Of a stretch of 45,429 nt of DNA, positions 33,617-41,211 are shown piece after piece. Source of the DNA: Thioclava sp. GXIMD2076 (GTDB lineage Bacteria; Pseudomonadota; Alphaproteobacteria; Rhodobacterales; Rhodobacteraceae); assembly GCF_037949795.1 (NCBI RefSeq), contig NZ_CP149935.1, positions 1 through 45,429 on the forward strand, written 5' to 3'. The stretch's first letter is position 1. Every line of letters begins with the position of its first letter. The notes under the pieces are model-generated. The model had not been told where the DNA came from, searched no databases, and saw only the letters and a list, made by a program, of their open reading frames with translations. Position numbers and translations under genes: made by a program.

Positions 33617-33774
33617 CCATGCCCGGAAAACAAAGCATCAAGCCTCTTCTGGGCAAAGGACACCAACGCCTCCGCGTCGTTCAGAGCATCGACCGGATCA
33701 CGCTGCATCAGCGCCGTTTTTGCATCACGCAGCCAAGTCGATTGCGTCAGCTCGATCTCTCTCGGATGGGGCAT
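33607..33774 (-). CDS. Small protein, 55 aa, upstream of leader copy 4
   Basis: ATG at 33774; the frame encodes a helical protein (PREIELTQSTWLRDAKTALMQRDPVDALNDAEALVSFAQKRLDALF) and stops at the TGA in the conserved distal end of leader copy 4. It is divergent from vapBC. I do not recognise it. Clean helical character supports translation, but the ribosome-binding site is weak. Confidence 0.5.
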   Translation of the reverse strand: MPHPREIELTQSTWLRDAKTALMQRDPVDALNDAEALVSFAQKRLDALFSGHGKS

Positions 33775-33804
33775 CTTTTCCTCGCATGGTTGACTAAACC
33801 GGCC

Positions 33805-33828
33805 TGTATATCCATAATGACATATACA
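33805..33828. promoter_or_regulatory. vapBC operator
   Basis: Inverted repeat TGTATAT (33805-33811) / ATATACA (33822-33828), followed by two more GATATAC-type half-sites (near 33829 and 33843) just before the vapB start. AT-rich repeated dyads are typical of autoregulated antitoxin operators. Confidence 0.65.
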
Positions 33829-33852
33829 GATATACGTAACAGGATATACACC

Positions 33853-34101
33853 ATGCCCGGACTATTCATCAGGGATGAGGCGGTGAACGCGCTGGCTGTG
33901 GAAGCGATGAAGCTGACCGGCGCAGAGAACAAAACCGAGGCCGTGCGAGCTGCCTTGAATGCTGCCATTGCTGCCGCCAAGGATCAAGTGCCGCTTCTCG
34001 AACGTCTTGAAGCTGCACGGATTCTTGCCGACAAGATTGGTCCCGTCGATGCCGAATATGACGCGAAAGCGGATGCGGATGCGATGTGGGGTGACGCTTG
34101 A
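33853..34101 (+). CDS. vapB: VapB-type antitoxin, 82 aa
   Basis: Antitoxin of a type II pair. The N-terminus MPGLFIRDEAVNALAVEAMKLTGAENKTEAVRAALNAAI is the ribbon-helix-helix DNA-binding part of the PSK/VapB family. The C-terminal helix (ERLEAARILADKIGP) and acidic tail should cover the toxin. The ATG at 33853 fits the family start. It overlaps vapC by 1 nt and is probably repressed through the repeats at 33805-33850. Confidence 0.9.
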   Translation: MPGLFIRDEAVNALAVEAMKLTGAENKTEAVRAALNAAIAAAKDQVPLLERLEAARILADKIGPVDAEYDAKADADAMWGDA

Positions 34102-34520
34102 TGTTCATCGACGCCTCCGCTGTCATCGCGATCCTGAACCGCGAACCGGGTTCCGACGAACTGGTCAAGCGGCTCGCGGCCAGCGACAAACGCCCGCTTT
34201 TCTCGCCGCTGTCTCGGTTCGAGGCCATTGTCGGATTGGCTCGATCCCGGTCGGGCAAGCACAAGACACCCGATGCGGAACAGATCGACGCCGCGCAAGC
34301 GGCAGTTGATCTGTTCTTCACCGAGGCCCGCGCCAAGAGCGTAATGATCTCGGACACCCTTGGAAGCGGAGCATTGGAAGCGGCCCGAACCTATGGAAAG
34401 GCCGTAGGGCACGAGGCAGACCTGAATTTTGGGGACTGCTTCGCGTATGCCTGCGCCAAGGGATACCGGGCGGCTCTGCTCTACAAGGGCAACGATTTCG
34501 CGAAGACCGACCTAGCCTGA
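34101..34520 (+). CDS. vapC: VapC PIN-domain toxin, 139 aa
   Basis: RNase toxin with a PIN domain; the acidic residues expected for metal binding are present: Asp4 (MFIDASAVIAIL), Glu41 (SRFEAIVGL), Asp112 (LNFGDCFAYACAK) and Asp132 (KGNDFAKTDL). Length is normal. I use the ATG at 34101; a TTG one codon earlier is possible. It forms an operon with vapB and probably stabilises the plasmid by post-segregational killing. Confidence 0.93.
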   Translation: MFIDASAVIAILNREPGSDELVKRLAASDKRPLFSPLSRFEAIVGLARSRSGKHKTPDAEQIDAAQAAVDLFFTEARAKSVMISDTLGSGALEAARTYGKAVGHEADLNFGDCFAYACAKGYRAALLYKGNDFAKTDLA

Positions 34521-34530
34521 AAGGAACCAC

Positions 34531-34881
34531 ATGAAGACCACGGCCAAGATGACCGGGCAGCTCGCGGCTGCGGCGGTGGCCCTTTGGGCGACTGCCGCCA
34601 GCGCCGAGGATACCCCGAACGATTGCGACCTGGTGCAAGCGGCGATGGCGCAGATGATCCAAGCCAATATCGGGAATATCCGCGCAACGGGAAACGCCCT
34701 GCAAAGTCAGGCGGCAGTCCTCGCCCGTCTCGCGAAGACAGGCGACGATGAAGCCTTGGCGGCGGCTGAGGCTGTTACGGAAAATCTGGGCGCGCTTCGT
34801 GTCCCGGCAGGTGCCGAGATAGCCGAAGGAATGCAGGCGCTTCGCAGGCTGTGCCCGGAGACGGGCACGACGACAGAGTAA
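34531..34881 (+). CDS. Exported helical protein, 116 aa
   Basis: Signal peptide TAKMTGQLAAAAVALWATAASA, then a soluble helical domain with two Cys (NDCDLVQ and RRLCPETG) at its ends, probably paired. An AAGGA precedes the ATG 10 nt after vapC. No family recognised. Element C follows the stop directly. Confidence 0.72.
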   Translation: MKTTAKMTGQLAAAAVALWATAASAEDTPNDCDLVQAAMAQMIQANIGNIRATGNALQSQAAVLARLAKTGDDEALAAAEAVTENLGALRVPAGAEIAEGMQALRRLCPETGTTTE

Positions 34882-34945
34882 GGGGGCTGTCTGCCCCCGC
34901 GCCTGGCGGCGCTCCCCCGAGGATACTGAGGGGAAGATGAAAGGC
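34882..34945 (+). repeat. Element C, copy 3
   Basis: GGGGGCTGTCTGCCCCC hairpin, then CTCCCCCGAGGATACTGAGG and GGAAGATGAAAGG. It begins at the stop of the 116-aa gene. More diverged than the other copies. Confidence 0.65.
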
Positions 34946-34985
34946 GGGAAGGCCAAGCCCGAAGGGCCTGGCCGTCGCTGCCGCC

Positions 34986-35147
34986 CTACTCGGGGCGGCG
35001 CTTGATGGTGACACCTACCTTCAGGATGCCGAGGTTGATCGAAATCGTGAGGCTGAGGTCGATTGCGCGCAGCAGCTTGCGGATGGCACGGAGCCGACGA
35101 GCGGCGATGCGACGGAGCTGGATAGAACGCTTGCGAATGAATTTCAT
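34986..35147 (-). CDS. Small, highly basic peptide, 53 aa
   Basis: ATG at 35147 with AGGAG 9 nt upstream. The first half is an Arg/Lys-rich amphipathic helix (KFIRKRSIQLRRIAARRLRAIRKLLRAI), the second half more hydrophobic (DLSLTISINLGILKVGVTI). It starts exactly at the edge of the 145-bp inverted repeat. It could bind nucleic acid or membranes; not recognised. Confidence 0.55.
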   Translation of the reverse strand: MKFIRKRSIQLRRIAARRLRAIRKLLRAIDLSLTISINLGILKVGVTIKRRPE

Positions 35148-35292
35148 GGTCTGTCTCCTGATTGAAAAAACGAGGCTCGGTGACACGGCGGGAAAGGCGG
35201 GCCGTCAACACGCGCGCAGCGCCCCGGAGGGCTTGGTGTTGACGGCTCGCCGCGCCGTGTAGAGTGGCCGCTGTTTTTCAAGGAGACAGACC
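35148..35292. repeat. 145-bp imperfect inverted repeat with mirrored start regions
   Basis: Three nested complementary blocks: 35148-35158 with 35282-35292 (GGTCTGTCTCC arms, extended by A/T-rich tracts), 35183-35190 with 35253-35260 (ACACGGCG), and 35202-35211 with 35236-35245 (CCGTCAACAC). Each outer arm is a GGAGACAGACC ribosome-binding region facing outward, followed by ATG at 35147 on the left and TTG at 35293 on the right. The frame on the right (to 35484) does not look like a good protein. Confidence 0.75.
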
Positions 35293-35364
35293 TTGCACCT
35301 TCGCTGGTGGGTCCAGTGTCGCATCGCCGCTTGTCGGCGGTTCGGAGCCGCAGGTTGCGAAGCG

Positions 35365-35399
35365 CAATCGGCCGCCCTCTCGATGAGGGCGGCCGATTG
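35365..35399. terminator. 15-bp perfect hairpin downstream of ssb
   Basis: CAATCGGCCGCCCTC (35365-35379) pairs perfectly with 35385-35399 around a 5-nt loop. It lies 60 bp after the ssb stop. No T-run on the minus strand, so it may be a terminator, an mRNA-stabilising stem or a single-strand structure. Confidence 0.6.
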
Positions 35400-35459
35400 G
35401 AAAAAGTGGACGCAGCGCCGCGCCCGTAGGGCGGCGAGCCGTCAGGCCCGCCCGGGCGG

Positions 35460-35810
35460 TCAGCCCGCCTGCCGTGCCATCTGACGGCGGATCGCGTTCG
35501 AGTAGTTGTCAAAGCTCTCGGAGCTGAGGGACACGCCGTAGCGGGTTTCGCCGGTGGTCGGGTCTTCCCACTGTTCCTGGCGGATGGTTCCTTCGGAGCG
35601 GACCAGATCACCGGGAACGACGTTCTCCTTCGCCCATTTGGCGACGTTCTCGTTCCAGATATTCACCTCGTTCCAGAAAGGTTTCGACTGGAAGTCGCCG
35701 TTATTGTCCTTGCGGCCATATTCAGCGGCAATGGTGACGCGCAGCACGCCGTTGCCTTCCTTGAGCTGCCCGACCCGCCCGACGATCTCGTATTTGGCGA
35801 AGGTTTTCAT
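35460..35810 (-). CDS. ssb: Single-stranded DNA-binding protein, 116 aa
   Basis: OB-fold SSB covering entering or replicating single strands: MKTFAKYEIVGRVGQLKEGNGVLRVTIAAEYGRKDNNGDF at the N-terminus, then FWNEVNIWNENVAKWAKENVVPGDLVRSEGTIRQEQWED, typical of plasmid SSBs. It ends at about the OB domain (RRQMARQAG) and lacks the acidic tip that recruits partner proteins in chromosomal SSB. GGAG before the ATG. An ssb in this position is a hallmark of conjugative leading regions. Confidence 0.92.
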   Translation of the reverse strand: MKTFAKYEIVGRVGQLKEGNGVLRVTIAAEYGRKDNNGDFQSKPFWNEVNIWNENVAKWAKENVVPGDLVRSEGTIRQEQWEDPTTGETRYGVSLSSESFDNYSNAIRRQMARQAG

Positions 35811-35870
35811 GATGTGTCTCCTTGGGAATGAGTGTTTCGATGAAGAACGGTCATGCTGGTCCTCGATGCG

Positions 35871-35919
35871 ATCAAACCAAAAATCGGAGGGTCCGCAAAG
35901 CGGAAACCGATTTTTTGAT
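35871..35919. terminator. Strong stem-loop upstream of ssb
   Basis: ATCA...AAAAATCGG pairs with CCGATTTTT...TGAT, with an inner TCCGC-aaa-GCGGA. It has a T-run on the plus side and an A-run on the other, so it can terminate in either direction or act as an attenuator for ssb, whose start is 60 bp away. Confidence 0.65.
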
Positions 35920-35968
35920 TGAAGTGCGGGGCTTTAGCGCCGCGCGGTCGCAAAGAGAGGAACAAGCA

Positions 35969-36043
35969 ATGTTCCGTCTGAGAAACACGGCCCAAGGCGA
36001 CACAAGCGAACCTGATCTGCGCGAATTTCGGTGGCGGTCATAG
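35969..36043 (+). CDS. Possible 24-aa leader peptide
   Basis: ATG at 35969 with GAGAGG about 9 nt upstream; 24 charged residues (MFRLRNTAQGDTSEPDLREF). It lies in the 420-bp gap between ssb and the nuclease gene. Only the ribosome-binding site supports it. The rest of the gap (36044-36228) shows nothing I can name. Confidence 0.25.
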   Translation: MFRLRNTAQGDTSEPDLREFRWRS

Positions 36044-36228
36044 CTCAAGGAAGGCATCGGGTTGAAAAACCCGGTGCTACAGGATTCAATCGCAAGGACA
36101 ATAACGGGGAAGCTCGAAACCTGGGGTGGAGTGTCTGGCGAGGCATAATCTCAATATGGGCGAAGGTGACGGCGGGCCTCGATCTGGTCAGCACCGGGGA
36201 ACCAAAGGGCAGAGGGAAGCCACAGAAC

Positions 36229-36693
36229 ATGCGAAAGAGACGGCGGGGAAAGCTGAAGCTCAAGAGCTGGCGACGGACAAGGAACCGGCGGATGATCGTG
36301 GTTCTTGCAGCGGCTCTGATTGCCGGGGGCTGGTTGTCGATCGACACAAAGTCAGCCGCGGAAACTGTGAACCCTCGGTCGGTCTACGTCATCGACGGCG
36401 ATACCATAGACCTCAACGGCCAGCGGTTCCGCTTGATCGGATTTGACACCCCCGAAGTCTATTCGCCTCGGTGCGACTACGAAAAGGCGCTCGGTGATGA
36501 AGCCACCAGACGGCTGCGCGAGCTGGTCGCCTCGGGCGAGCTGATCGAGCTGGCCATCCAGCCGGGGAAAGACAGATACGACCGGGGTTTGGCCCGGCTC
36601 TATGTCGGCCGCGAAGACGTGGCCGAAACCATGATCTCGGAAGGGCTGGCACGGCCCTATCGGGGAGGAAAGCGAAAGGGATGGTGTGAATGA
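36229..36693 (+). CDS. Thermonuclease-like (SNase) protein, membrane-anchored, 154 aa
   Basis: A basic start (RKRRRGKLKLKSWRRTRNRR) is followed by one hydrophobic segment (MIVVLAAALIAGGWLSI), a signal anchor or signal peptide. The SNase domain follows: YVIDGDTIDLNGQRFRLIGFDTPE with the metal Asp and catalytic Arg, then DRYDRGLARLYVGREDVAETMISEGLARPY. This family cuts DNA or RNA with calcium. ATG 36229 chosen for GAGGGAAG upstream. It is coupled to the next gene by ATGA. An envelope nuclease on a conjugative plasmid might act on the envelope or on DNA outside; unknown. Confidence 0.88.
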   Translation: MRKRRRGKLKLKSWRRTRNRRMIVVLAAALIAGGWLSIDTKSAAETVNPRSVYVIDGDTIDLNGQRFRLIGFDTPEVYSPRCDYEKALGDEATRRLRELVASGELIELAIQPGKDRYDRGLARLYVGREDVAETMISEGLARPYRGGKRKGWCE

Positions 36694-37445
36694 GCTTTGA
36701 TTGGGACAGGTTTTTGACTGACGCGGTGACGACACCCACGGGCAAGCGGTGGCTCGAAACTGCGGGCGATTGGGCGGACGAGAAGATCCAGCCTTTCAGC
36801 TTAGGCGAAGCTAGAGACTTCGTGGTGAAGGAAGAACGGAAGGATGATTGCGCGATTGATCCGCGAAAAATCGTCGGCACGTCTCATGGCAAGTATAATC
36901 AGGGCATGACCTGGCGCCAGTTCTTGGGGGCCGGGAAGAAAATCTCGACCAAGCTCGACGTTCTCGAATTGCGACCCGAGTATTACGATGATCCGCTGGC
37001 CTTCGATAACGACCCCAACAACAAGTATGGCAACCCTGACGGCTGGCATCTTGCAGAGATTGGCAACGATCTCTTCATCACAGAAGGCAACCACCGAAGC
37101 GTTATCGCGAAGTTCCGGGCGCATGAGGATGGTGTGACTTCGCAGCGGGTCTACTCCGTCCTTTCCCTAACGATTTCAGAAGATGCGATGCGGGCTTACG
37201 ATAGGCTGCAAGCGGCCTATCTCCCCGGCGAGCGCGATTGCGGCCCAGAACGGCGGCTGATTTCTGACGCGAACGGGGTCAAGGTCTACCAAATCCGTGT
37301 GCGGTGCGGTCTGCATGTGTTCGGGGGCGCACCTCTGAAAGATATGGAAGTCCATGAAGCGGCGGAGTTCGTCTCGAACAGAAACCGCCTGCGCAAAAAG
37401 GTCTTCGACTTCATCCCGAACCTCTATCAAAAAGTCTTCTCCTGA
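36690..37445 (+). CDS. ParB/sulfiredoxin-fold-like protein, 251 aa
   Basis: The central segment, LAEIGNDLFITEGNHRSVIAKFRAHED (about 123-149), resembles the ParB/Srx-fold signature in which a Gly/Asp-Gly-x-His-Arg loop binds nucleotide. The preceding TKLDVLELRPEYYDDPLAFDNDP could be its substrate-binding strand. There is no HTH, so it is not a classical partition ParB. Start overlaps the nuclease stop by 4 nt, so both are probably one functional pair. Assignment is moderate. Confidence 0.65.
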   Translation: MSFDWDRFLTDAVTTPTGKRWLETAGDWADEKIQPFSLGEARDFVVKEERKDDCAIDPRKIVGTSHGKYNQGMTWRQFLGAGKKISTKLDVLELRPEYYDDPLAFDNDPNNKYGNPDGWHLAEIGNDLFITEGNHRSVIAKFRAHEDGVTSQRVYSVLSLTISEDAMRAYDRLQAAYLPGERDCGPERRLISDANGVKVYQIRVRCGLHVFGGAPLKDMEVHEAAEFVSNRNRLRKKVFDFIPNLYQKVFS

Positions 37446-37454
37446 CCCTCTCGC

Positions 37455-37492
37455 TGCCGCGAATGCGGCTCCCGCGCGGATAGCGCCAGTCC
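37455..37492 (+). repeat. Short 3' repeat (element D), copy 1
   Basis: GCCGCGAAtGCGGC hairpin, CCCGCGCGG and TAGCGC.CAGTCC begin 10 bp after the stop of the 251-aa gene. The same order recurs at about 44745-44782 after the 106-aa gene. Probably a 3' processing or terminator element. From 37493 to 37731 there is a GGGGC/GCCCC dyad, the terminator below, a CACCACAAGGA leader-like string near 37590 and a possible 26-aa frame (37619-37699, minus) that I do not trust. Confidence 0.5.
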
Positions 37493-37556
37493 TGCCAGGG
37501 CGGGGCCTTGTGCCCCGACCTGGGGGGACACCATGAGGCTGAGAAGACAGAAAAAA

Positions 37557-37576
37557 GGCCCCGCCGAAGCGGGGCC
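37557..37576 (-). terminator. Terminator of the parB operon
   Basis: GGCCCCGC-cgaa-GCGGGGCC; read on the minus strand the stem is followed by TTTTTTCTG, a classical intrinsic terminator. It ends the transcript of the ParB-family gene and the 87-aa zinc-finger gene. Confidence 0.9.
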
Positions 37577-37731
37577 GAGTGTCATCCTCACCACAAGGAT
37601 AATCGGGATGCTCGCGGCTCAACGCGCTGGCTTGCGGAGCGGCGGCGGAAATCTCGGGGCCTGATAGTTCTGGTTTAGTTCCATCCTAGCACGGGCCATC
37701 AGGCGTTGCCAGCGCAGCGGATGATATGACT

Positions 37732-37995
37732 TCAGAATAGGGCCAGTTGCTCGGGCTGCGGACGGATACCGACACGCCCGCGCGGGTCGATGATCCAGCC
37801 TTCGCCATCACGCTCGACACTGGCGTCCGGCCCGTGCTGGTCGATGAAGGCATGATCCGCTTCGACCTTGCGGCTCATGTGAAAATCGTTCGCCATGTGG
37901 CCGCTCGGGCGGCGGCACCATACGCCGGGGGCGCGGCCACAGTCAGGGCAACGGACGGCAAGGACAGGGTGACGGTGGGCGGTGAAGTCAGGCAT
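37732..37995 (-). CDS. Small zinc-finger protein, 87 aa
   Basis: CPDCGRAPGVWCRRPSGHMANDFHMSRKV (about residues 17-45) matches the small CxxC...C...H DNA-binding zinc-finger pattern that I recall from phage and plasmid proteins. The ATG at 37995 has GGAGG 5 nt upstream; longer frames to 38109 are less likely. It follows the ParB-family gene by 89 bp and is the last gene before the terminator. DNA binding is inferred from the family. Confidence 0.72.
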   Translation of the reverse strand: MPDFTAHRHPVLAVRCPDCGRAPGVWCRRPSGHMANDFHMSRKVEADHAFIDQHGPDASVERDGEGWIIDPRGRVGIRPQPEQLALF

Positions 37996-38084
37996 GGGAA
38001 CCTCCATCGAAATTTGGCAAGGGTGTGATCGGCCATCCGGGCGGCGCGGGGTGCGGTCGGGGCGTAAACGCCCCGACCTCGATT

Positions 38085-39929
38085 TCATTCCATACCTTCG
38101 GGCAGCCATGCCGCGATCTTGTCGGCCTGCTCGTCGGTAATACCGAGGGCGCTACGCAGTTCGTGATCGCCACGGAACAGGGCTTCGAGCTTCGCGGCCT
38201 TCTCGCCCTTTTTCAGCTTATCGAAGCCGGTGGCGGTCGGGTGGTCGGCGGACAGGTCCAGAAGGTCGCGCCACAGGTCCGCCATGTAGGGGCCTCCCAC
38301 GCGGCCAAAGAAATTGGCGGCGGTCGGGGTCCAGACTTCACGGGTGTTGGGCTGCGTTTCCTTCTCGATCAACGCGACCAACTTCTCGTCACCGCCCCGA
38401 AGCTGCGCGGCAAGGAAGCGCACCAGTTCGCCGCGAATGTGATCCGGCCCTTTCTGACGGAACGCGCGGAAGCTCTTGCCGAGGTCCTTGCCATACATAT
38501 CGCGCGGCGGGTTCTCGGTCAGGCGCTCGTCCAGCGCGTAGCCATCGGCCTCGGTCGTCGGCCAGTTGGGCACGTCCTCGACGGACAAGCCGAACGGCTT
38601 GGACCAATAGAGGTTGTGGCTGAGTTGATAGGCCAGCAGGTCGATCAGCAGATCAGGGTCACGCAAGGCGGCATGTTGACGGGCACCGCGCGACACCCGG
38701 CCCAGATCATCGCGGAGTTTCTGGGAAATTGGGCTCTTGGGCGCATCGTCGGCGCTGTGCTGCGACTTCGTAAGAACACCTGCGGCAATCGCCTCGGCCT
38801 TGTCTCCTTTGCGGATCAAACCTTCATAGCTCTGGACCTCGCCCTCACGGTCAACATAGATGATAAGACCGGAATGCGCGCGCTGCGTGTCGGTGAAGTC
38901 GCCTTCGGTGATGGCATTGAGGGTGGCAAGCTCTGCCTGCCCGTCCTCGTCCAGCGCCTCGGCCTCGGCCAGCGCGGCCAGTTCATCGAACCGCTCGGCC
39001 TGCTCCGGCGAAAGCTCGCCTTCTTCCTTGTAGATGCGTTCAAAGCCGTTCTCTTGAACGAACCACCAGCCGAGATAATCGGCGTGGTTCACCTCGACCC
39101 ACTTCCACCCGTCGCGCTTGTGGCTCTCTGCCATTTCCGCCAGCCGATCCGCGAAAACCGTATCGAGAATGTCGGTATCATCGAGCAAGGTTTCCTCTGC
39201 GAAAAGGTCGCCGCCGACCCGGCCCCCTGCGGCCTGATAAGCCTCGATGCCGACGAATTTCGCGCGGCGGTCGGTTTCCTTCACAGCGTCGGGCTTCAAC
39301 GCCTTCTTGATCTGGTAATCAGACCAGTTGTCGCCCCGGCACTTTTCCAGCACTTCCAGAGTGCGGGCCTCGTCGGCGCTGATGGTGAAACAGGCGGCGG
39401 CGCTCAGGTTGATCTCATTCGCGGCCAGCGCGTCGATCACGGGTTCGGGCAGGCCCGCCAGCGCAAGGCGGCGATAGACGCTCTTTTCCGTGACCGCGAA
39501 GGCGCGGGCGATGACGGCAGGGGTTGCCCCGCTGCGCTCCATTTTGCCATAGGCCCGGATTTCATCGGCGGGGTGCAGGTCGCGGCGGGCTGCGTTTTCA
39601 GCTACGGCCCACGCCTGCGCCGTGGTTTGATCCGGCGCGATCAGAACGCGGGGGCTTGCCAGTTCGGGGCGCTCCTGGGCCAGTTCAGGGTGACGCTCGG
39701 CCAACAGTTGCAGGGCGCGAAGGCGACGGCCACCCGCGACGATTTCCGCACCGCCGTTCTCGTCCATGATCCCGGCAAGGTTCTGGATCAGGCCAGCCGT
39801 CCAGATGCTTTCGGCCAGTTCCTCAACCTCGGCGGCGGGCACGTTCTGGCGCGGGTTCATCGGGGACAGGACCAGCTTGGAAAGCGGGAACCGGGCTTCG
39901 TCTGCGGTGATGGTGGTTTGCTTGGTCAT
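38085..39929 (-). CDS. Large ParB/RepB/Spo0J-family protein, 614 aa
   Basis: The N-terminal ParB nuclease-like domain has LVLSPMNPRQ, AESIWTAGLIQNLAGI, EIVAGGRRLRALQLL and WAVAENAARRDLHPADEIRAYGKM (box motifs), followed by an HTH (TPAVIARAFAVTEKSVYRRLALAGL). The next 400 residues are a long charged region without motifs I know, far longer than partition ParB (about 300 aa). Such large ParB-like proteins are common in conjugative leading and accessory regions. The ATG at 39929 follows AAGGAATG; the start region CACCACAAGGA matches the end of the structured leaders, but the rest of the leader is absent. It is not near parA. Confidence 0.85.
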   Translation of the reverse strand: MTKQTTITADEARFPLSKLVLSPMNPRQNVPAAEVEELAESIWTAGLIQNLAGIMDENGGAEIVAGGRRLRALQLLAERHPELAQERPELASPRVLIAPDQTTAQAWAVAENAARRDLHPADEIRAYGKMERSGATPAVIARAFAVTEKSVYRRLALAGLPEPVIDALAANEINLSAAACFTISADEARTLEVLEKCRGDNWSDYQIKKALKPDAVKETDRRAKFVGIEAYQAAGGRVGGDLFAEETLLDDTDILDTVFADRLAEMAESHKRDGWKWVEVNHADYLGWWFVQENGFERIYKEEGELSPEQAERFDELAALAEAEALDEDGQAELATLNAITEGDFTDTQRAHSGLIIYVDREGEVQSYEGLIRKGDKAEAIAAGVLTKSQHSADDAPKSPISQKLRDDLGRVSRGARQHAALRDPDLLIDLLAYQLSHNLYWSKPFGLSVEDVPNWPTTEADGYALDERLTENPPRDMYGKDLGKSFRAFRQKGPDHIRGELVRFLAAQLRGGDEKLVALIEKETQPNTREVWTPTAANFFGRVGGPYMADLWRDLLDLSADHPTATGFDKLKKGEKAAKLEALFRGDHELRSALGITDEQADKIAAWLPEGME

Positions 39930-40003
39930 TGGGACATTCCTTGTGGTGATGTTCGGTTTTGTGTTATGGGTGCCCCAGCCCTTACGGGCTGAGGCGAGGG
40001 GGC

Positions 40004-40123
40004 TTAGATGGCCCCGTGCTGGATCAGGAAGCGGCGTCCGATGCCAAAGTGATCGCCCTTCCTGAGAAGCGCCCAAGCCTCGGCAATGCGGCGCTTCAAA
40101 GTGTCATCGCTAATTGTTCTCAC
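40004..40123 (-). CDS. Small protein, 39 aa, unusual start
   Basis: A frame ending TAA at 40004 encodes TLKRRIAEAWALLRKGDHFGIGRRFLIQHGAI, a basic helical peptide. The strong AAAGGAGG lies almost on top of the only in-frame GTG (40123). With normal spacing the start would be an ATT at about 40114, and the nearby ATG is out of frame. It sits 74 bp upstream of the ParB-family gene and could be a leader or a small protein. Confidence 0.45.
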   Translation of the reverse strand: MRTISDDTLKRRIAEAWALLRKGDHFGIGRRFLIQHGAI

Positions 40124-40234
40124 CTCCTTTCGGCTTTCTGAGGGTTGGTTGGGGGGGCGTTGTCCGCCCCTCCCTTGTGGCCTGCTCGACAGGCCAGCCT
40201 CGGCGCGGGGCAGGGAGAAACCCCGCTGCCGATC

Positions 40235-40486
40235 TCAGACGGACAGGTCCGCGTAGGTTTCCTTGTCCTCGTAGCGAATGATGGGTTCGCCCTGCTCGGT
40301 GGTGCCGCCCCATGCGGGTCCGATGAAGCCCGCGATCTTCGGATGCCCCTGAAGCTCGGAACGGGTGCGCGGGTTGGACGAAATGCCGGTGATGCTGGTG
40401 CCCATGTCCTCGACCCATTGCTCGATGCAATCGGGATACACGGTGGTCATGCCTTCCTCGGTCGTGACGACAATCTGATAAGCCAT
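40235..40486 (-). CDS. Unknown protein behind leader copy 5, 83 aa
   Basis: Starts MAYQIVVTTEEGMTTVYPDCIEQWVEDMG directly after the AGGAGG of leader copy 5. A small acidic alpha/beta protein with one Cys and a Gly/Pro-rich middle (GFIGPAWGGTTEQGEPII). No family recognised. Control shared with ardC makes it a candidate early-expressed, protective gene; its function is not visible. Confidence 0.75.
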   Translation of the reverse strand: MAYQIVVTTEEGMTTVYPDCIEQWVEDMGTSITGISSNPRTRSELQGHPKIAGFIGPAWGGTTEQGEPIIRYEDKETYADLSV

Positions 40487-40490
40487 GTCT

Positions 40491-41180
40491 GGCCTCCTTG
40501 TGGTGTGCCCCTTCCGGTCTTGGTGCCGAAAATCGGGGCGGGGTTTCTGGCGAGGTCCGCTGCAAGCGGCCCTCTCCTGAAAGCCTGCCTCCCGGCGAGG
40601 GCAGGAGGGGGACCCGCGCAAGTTCCATGACAAGGAAGGGGGGGAGGGGGATCACCCGGCCACGCAGCTCGGCCCCCGGCCGAGACCGTGGTTGGGGACA
40701 CCCCCCCTGACGCCGCTCATGGTGCTTGCGTGGGGGAACCGGCGGTTCCCTAGACGGACAGGGCGCGCTTGCGCGTCATGGCCCAAGGATGCGGGCGGCG
40801 TTCGGCTTGACCGAACCCCCCGCCAGTGTGATCGCCGCGCTCGCGCGGGGATCTCGATATTCTCTTGTCGACCAAGTGGCCGCGAGCGCGACCTGGAGAC
40901 TGTCTGGCCCCGCAAAAGGCCGAGGGAACCGAGGGAAGATCGTCACCCGAAGGGCCGAGATTTGCGTGTCGAACGGACCATGCCCCCGCGTCGATCCGCT
41001 GGCTCGGGACGAGACGGCGGGCGGCGCACCTGGGGGGCAGGGACGGGCGGCGCGGAAAGCTCGGGGAGTGGGCCGGTGCAGCCGGCGCACGAGTAGAGCC
41101 CGGTCCTGGGCGGGCGTGTCCTCGAGCGACTGCACGAGGTCACGAACGATCAGGATTTGCCCGAAGGCGGTATCACTTCC
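40491..41180 (-). repeat. Structured leader element, copy 5 (full length, variant II)
   Basis: Near-identical to copy 2 but without the element-C-containing insertion. It carries the variant II hairpin (CCGCT/AGCGG) and variant II long-stem arms. Homology to copy 2 extends past the distal module to a GCGG.ATCACTTC string near 41175. Confidence 0.85.
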
Positions 41181-41211
41181 GACACCTTGACTGTTCCGCT
41201 ATTGTTCTTCG

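Noticed and set aside
35293..35484. 63-codon frame with TTG start on the right side of the 145-bp inverted repeat
   Set aside because: Arg/Ala/Trp-rich composition, passes through a perfect 15-bp hairpin and into the ssb 3' end; more likely a decayed or chance frame.
38025..39992. 655-codon plus-strand open frame opposite the ParB-family gene
   Set aside because: Complement of a protein with clear ParB boxes; no independent support.
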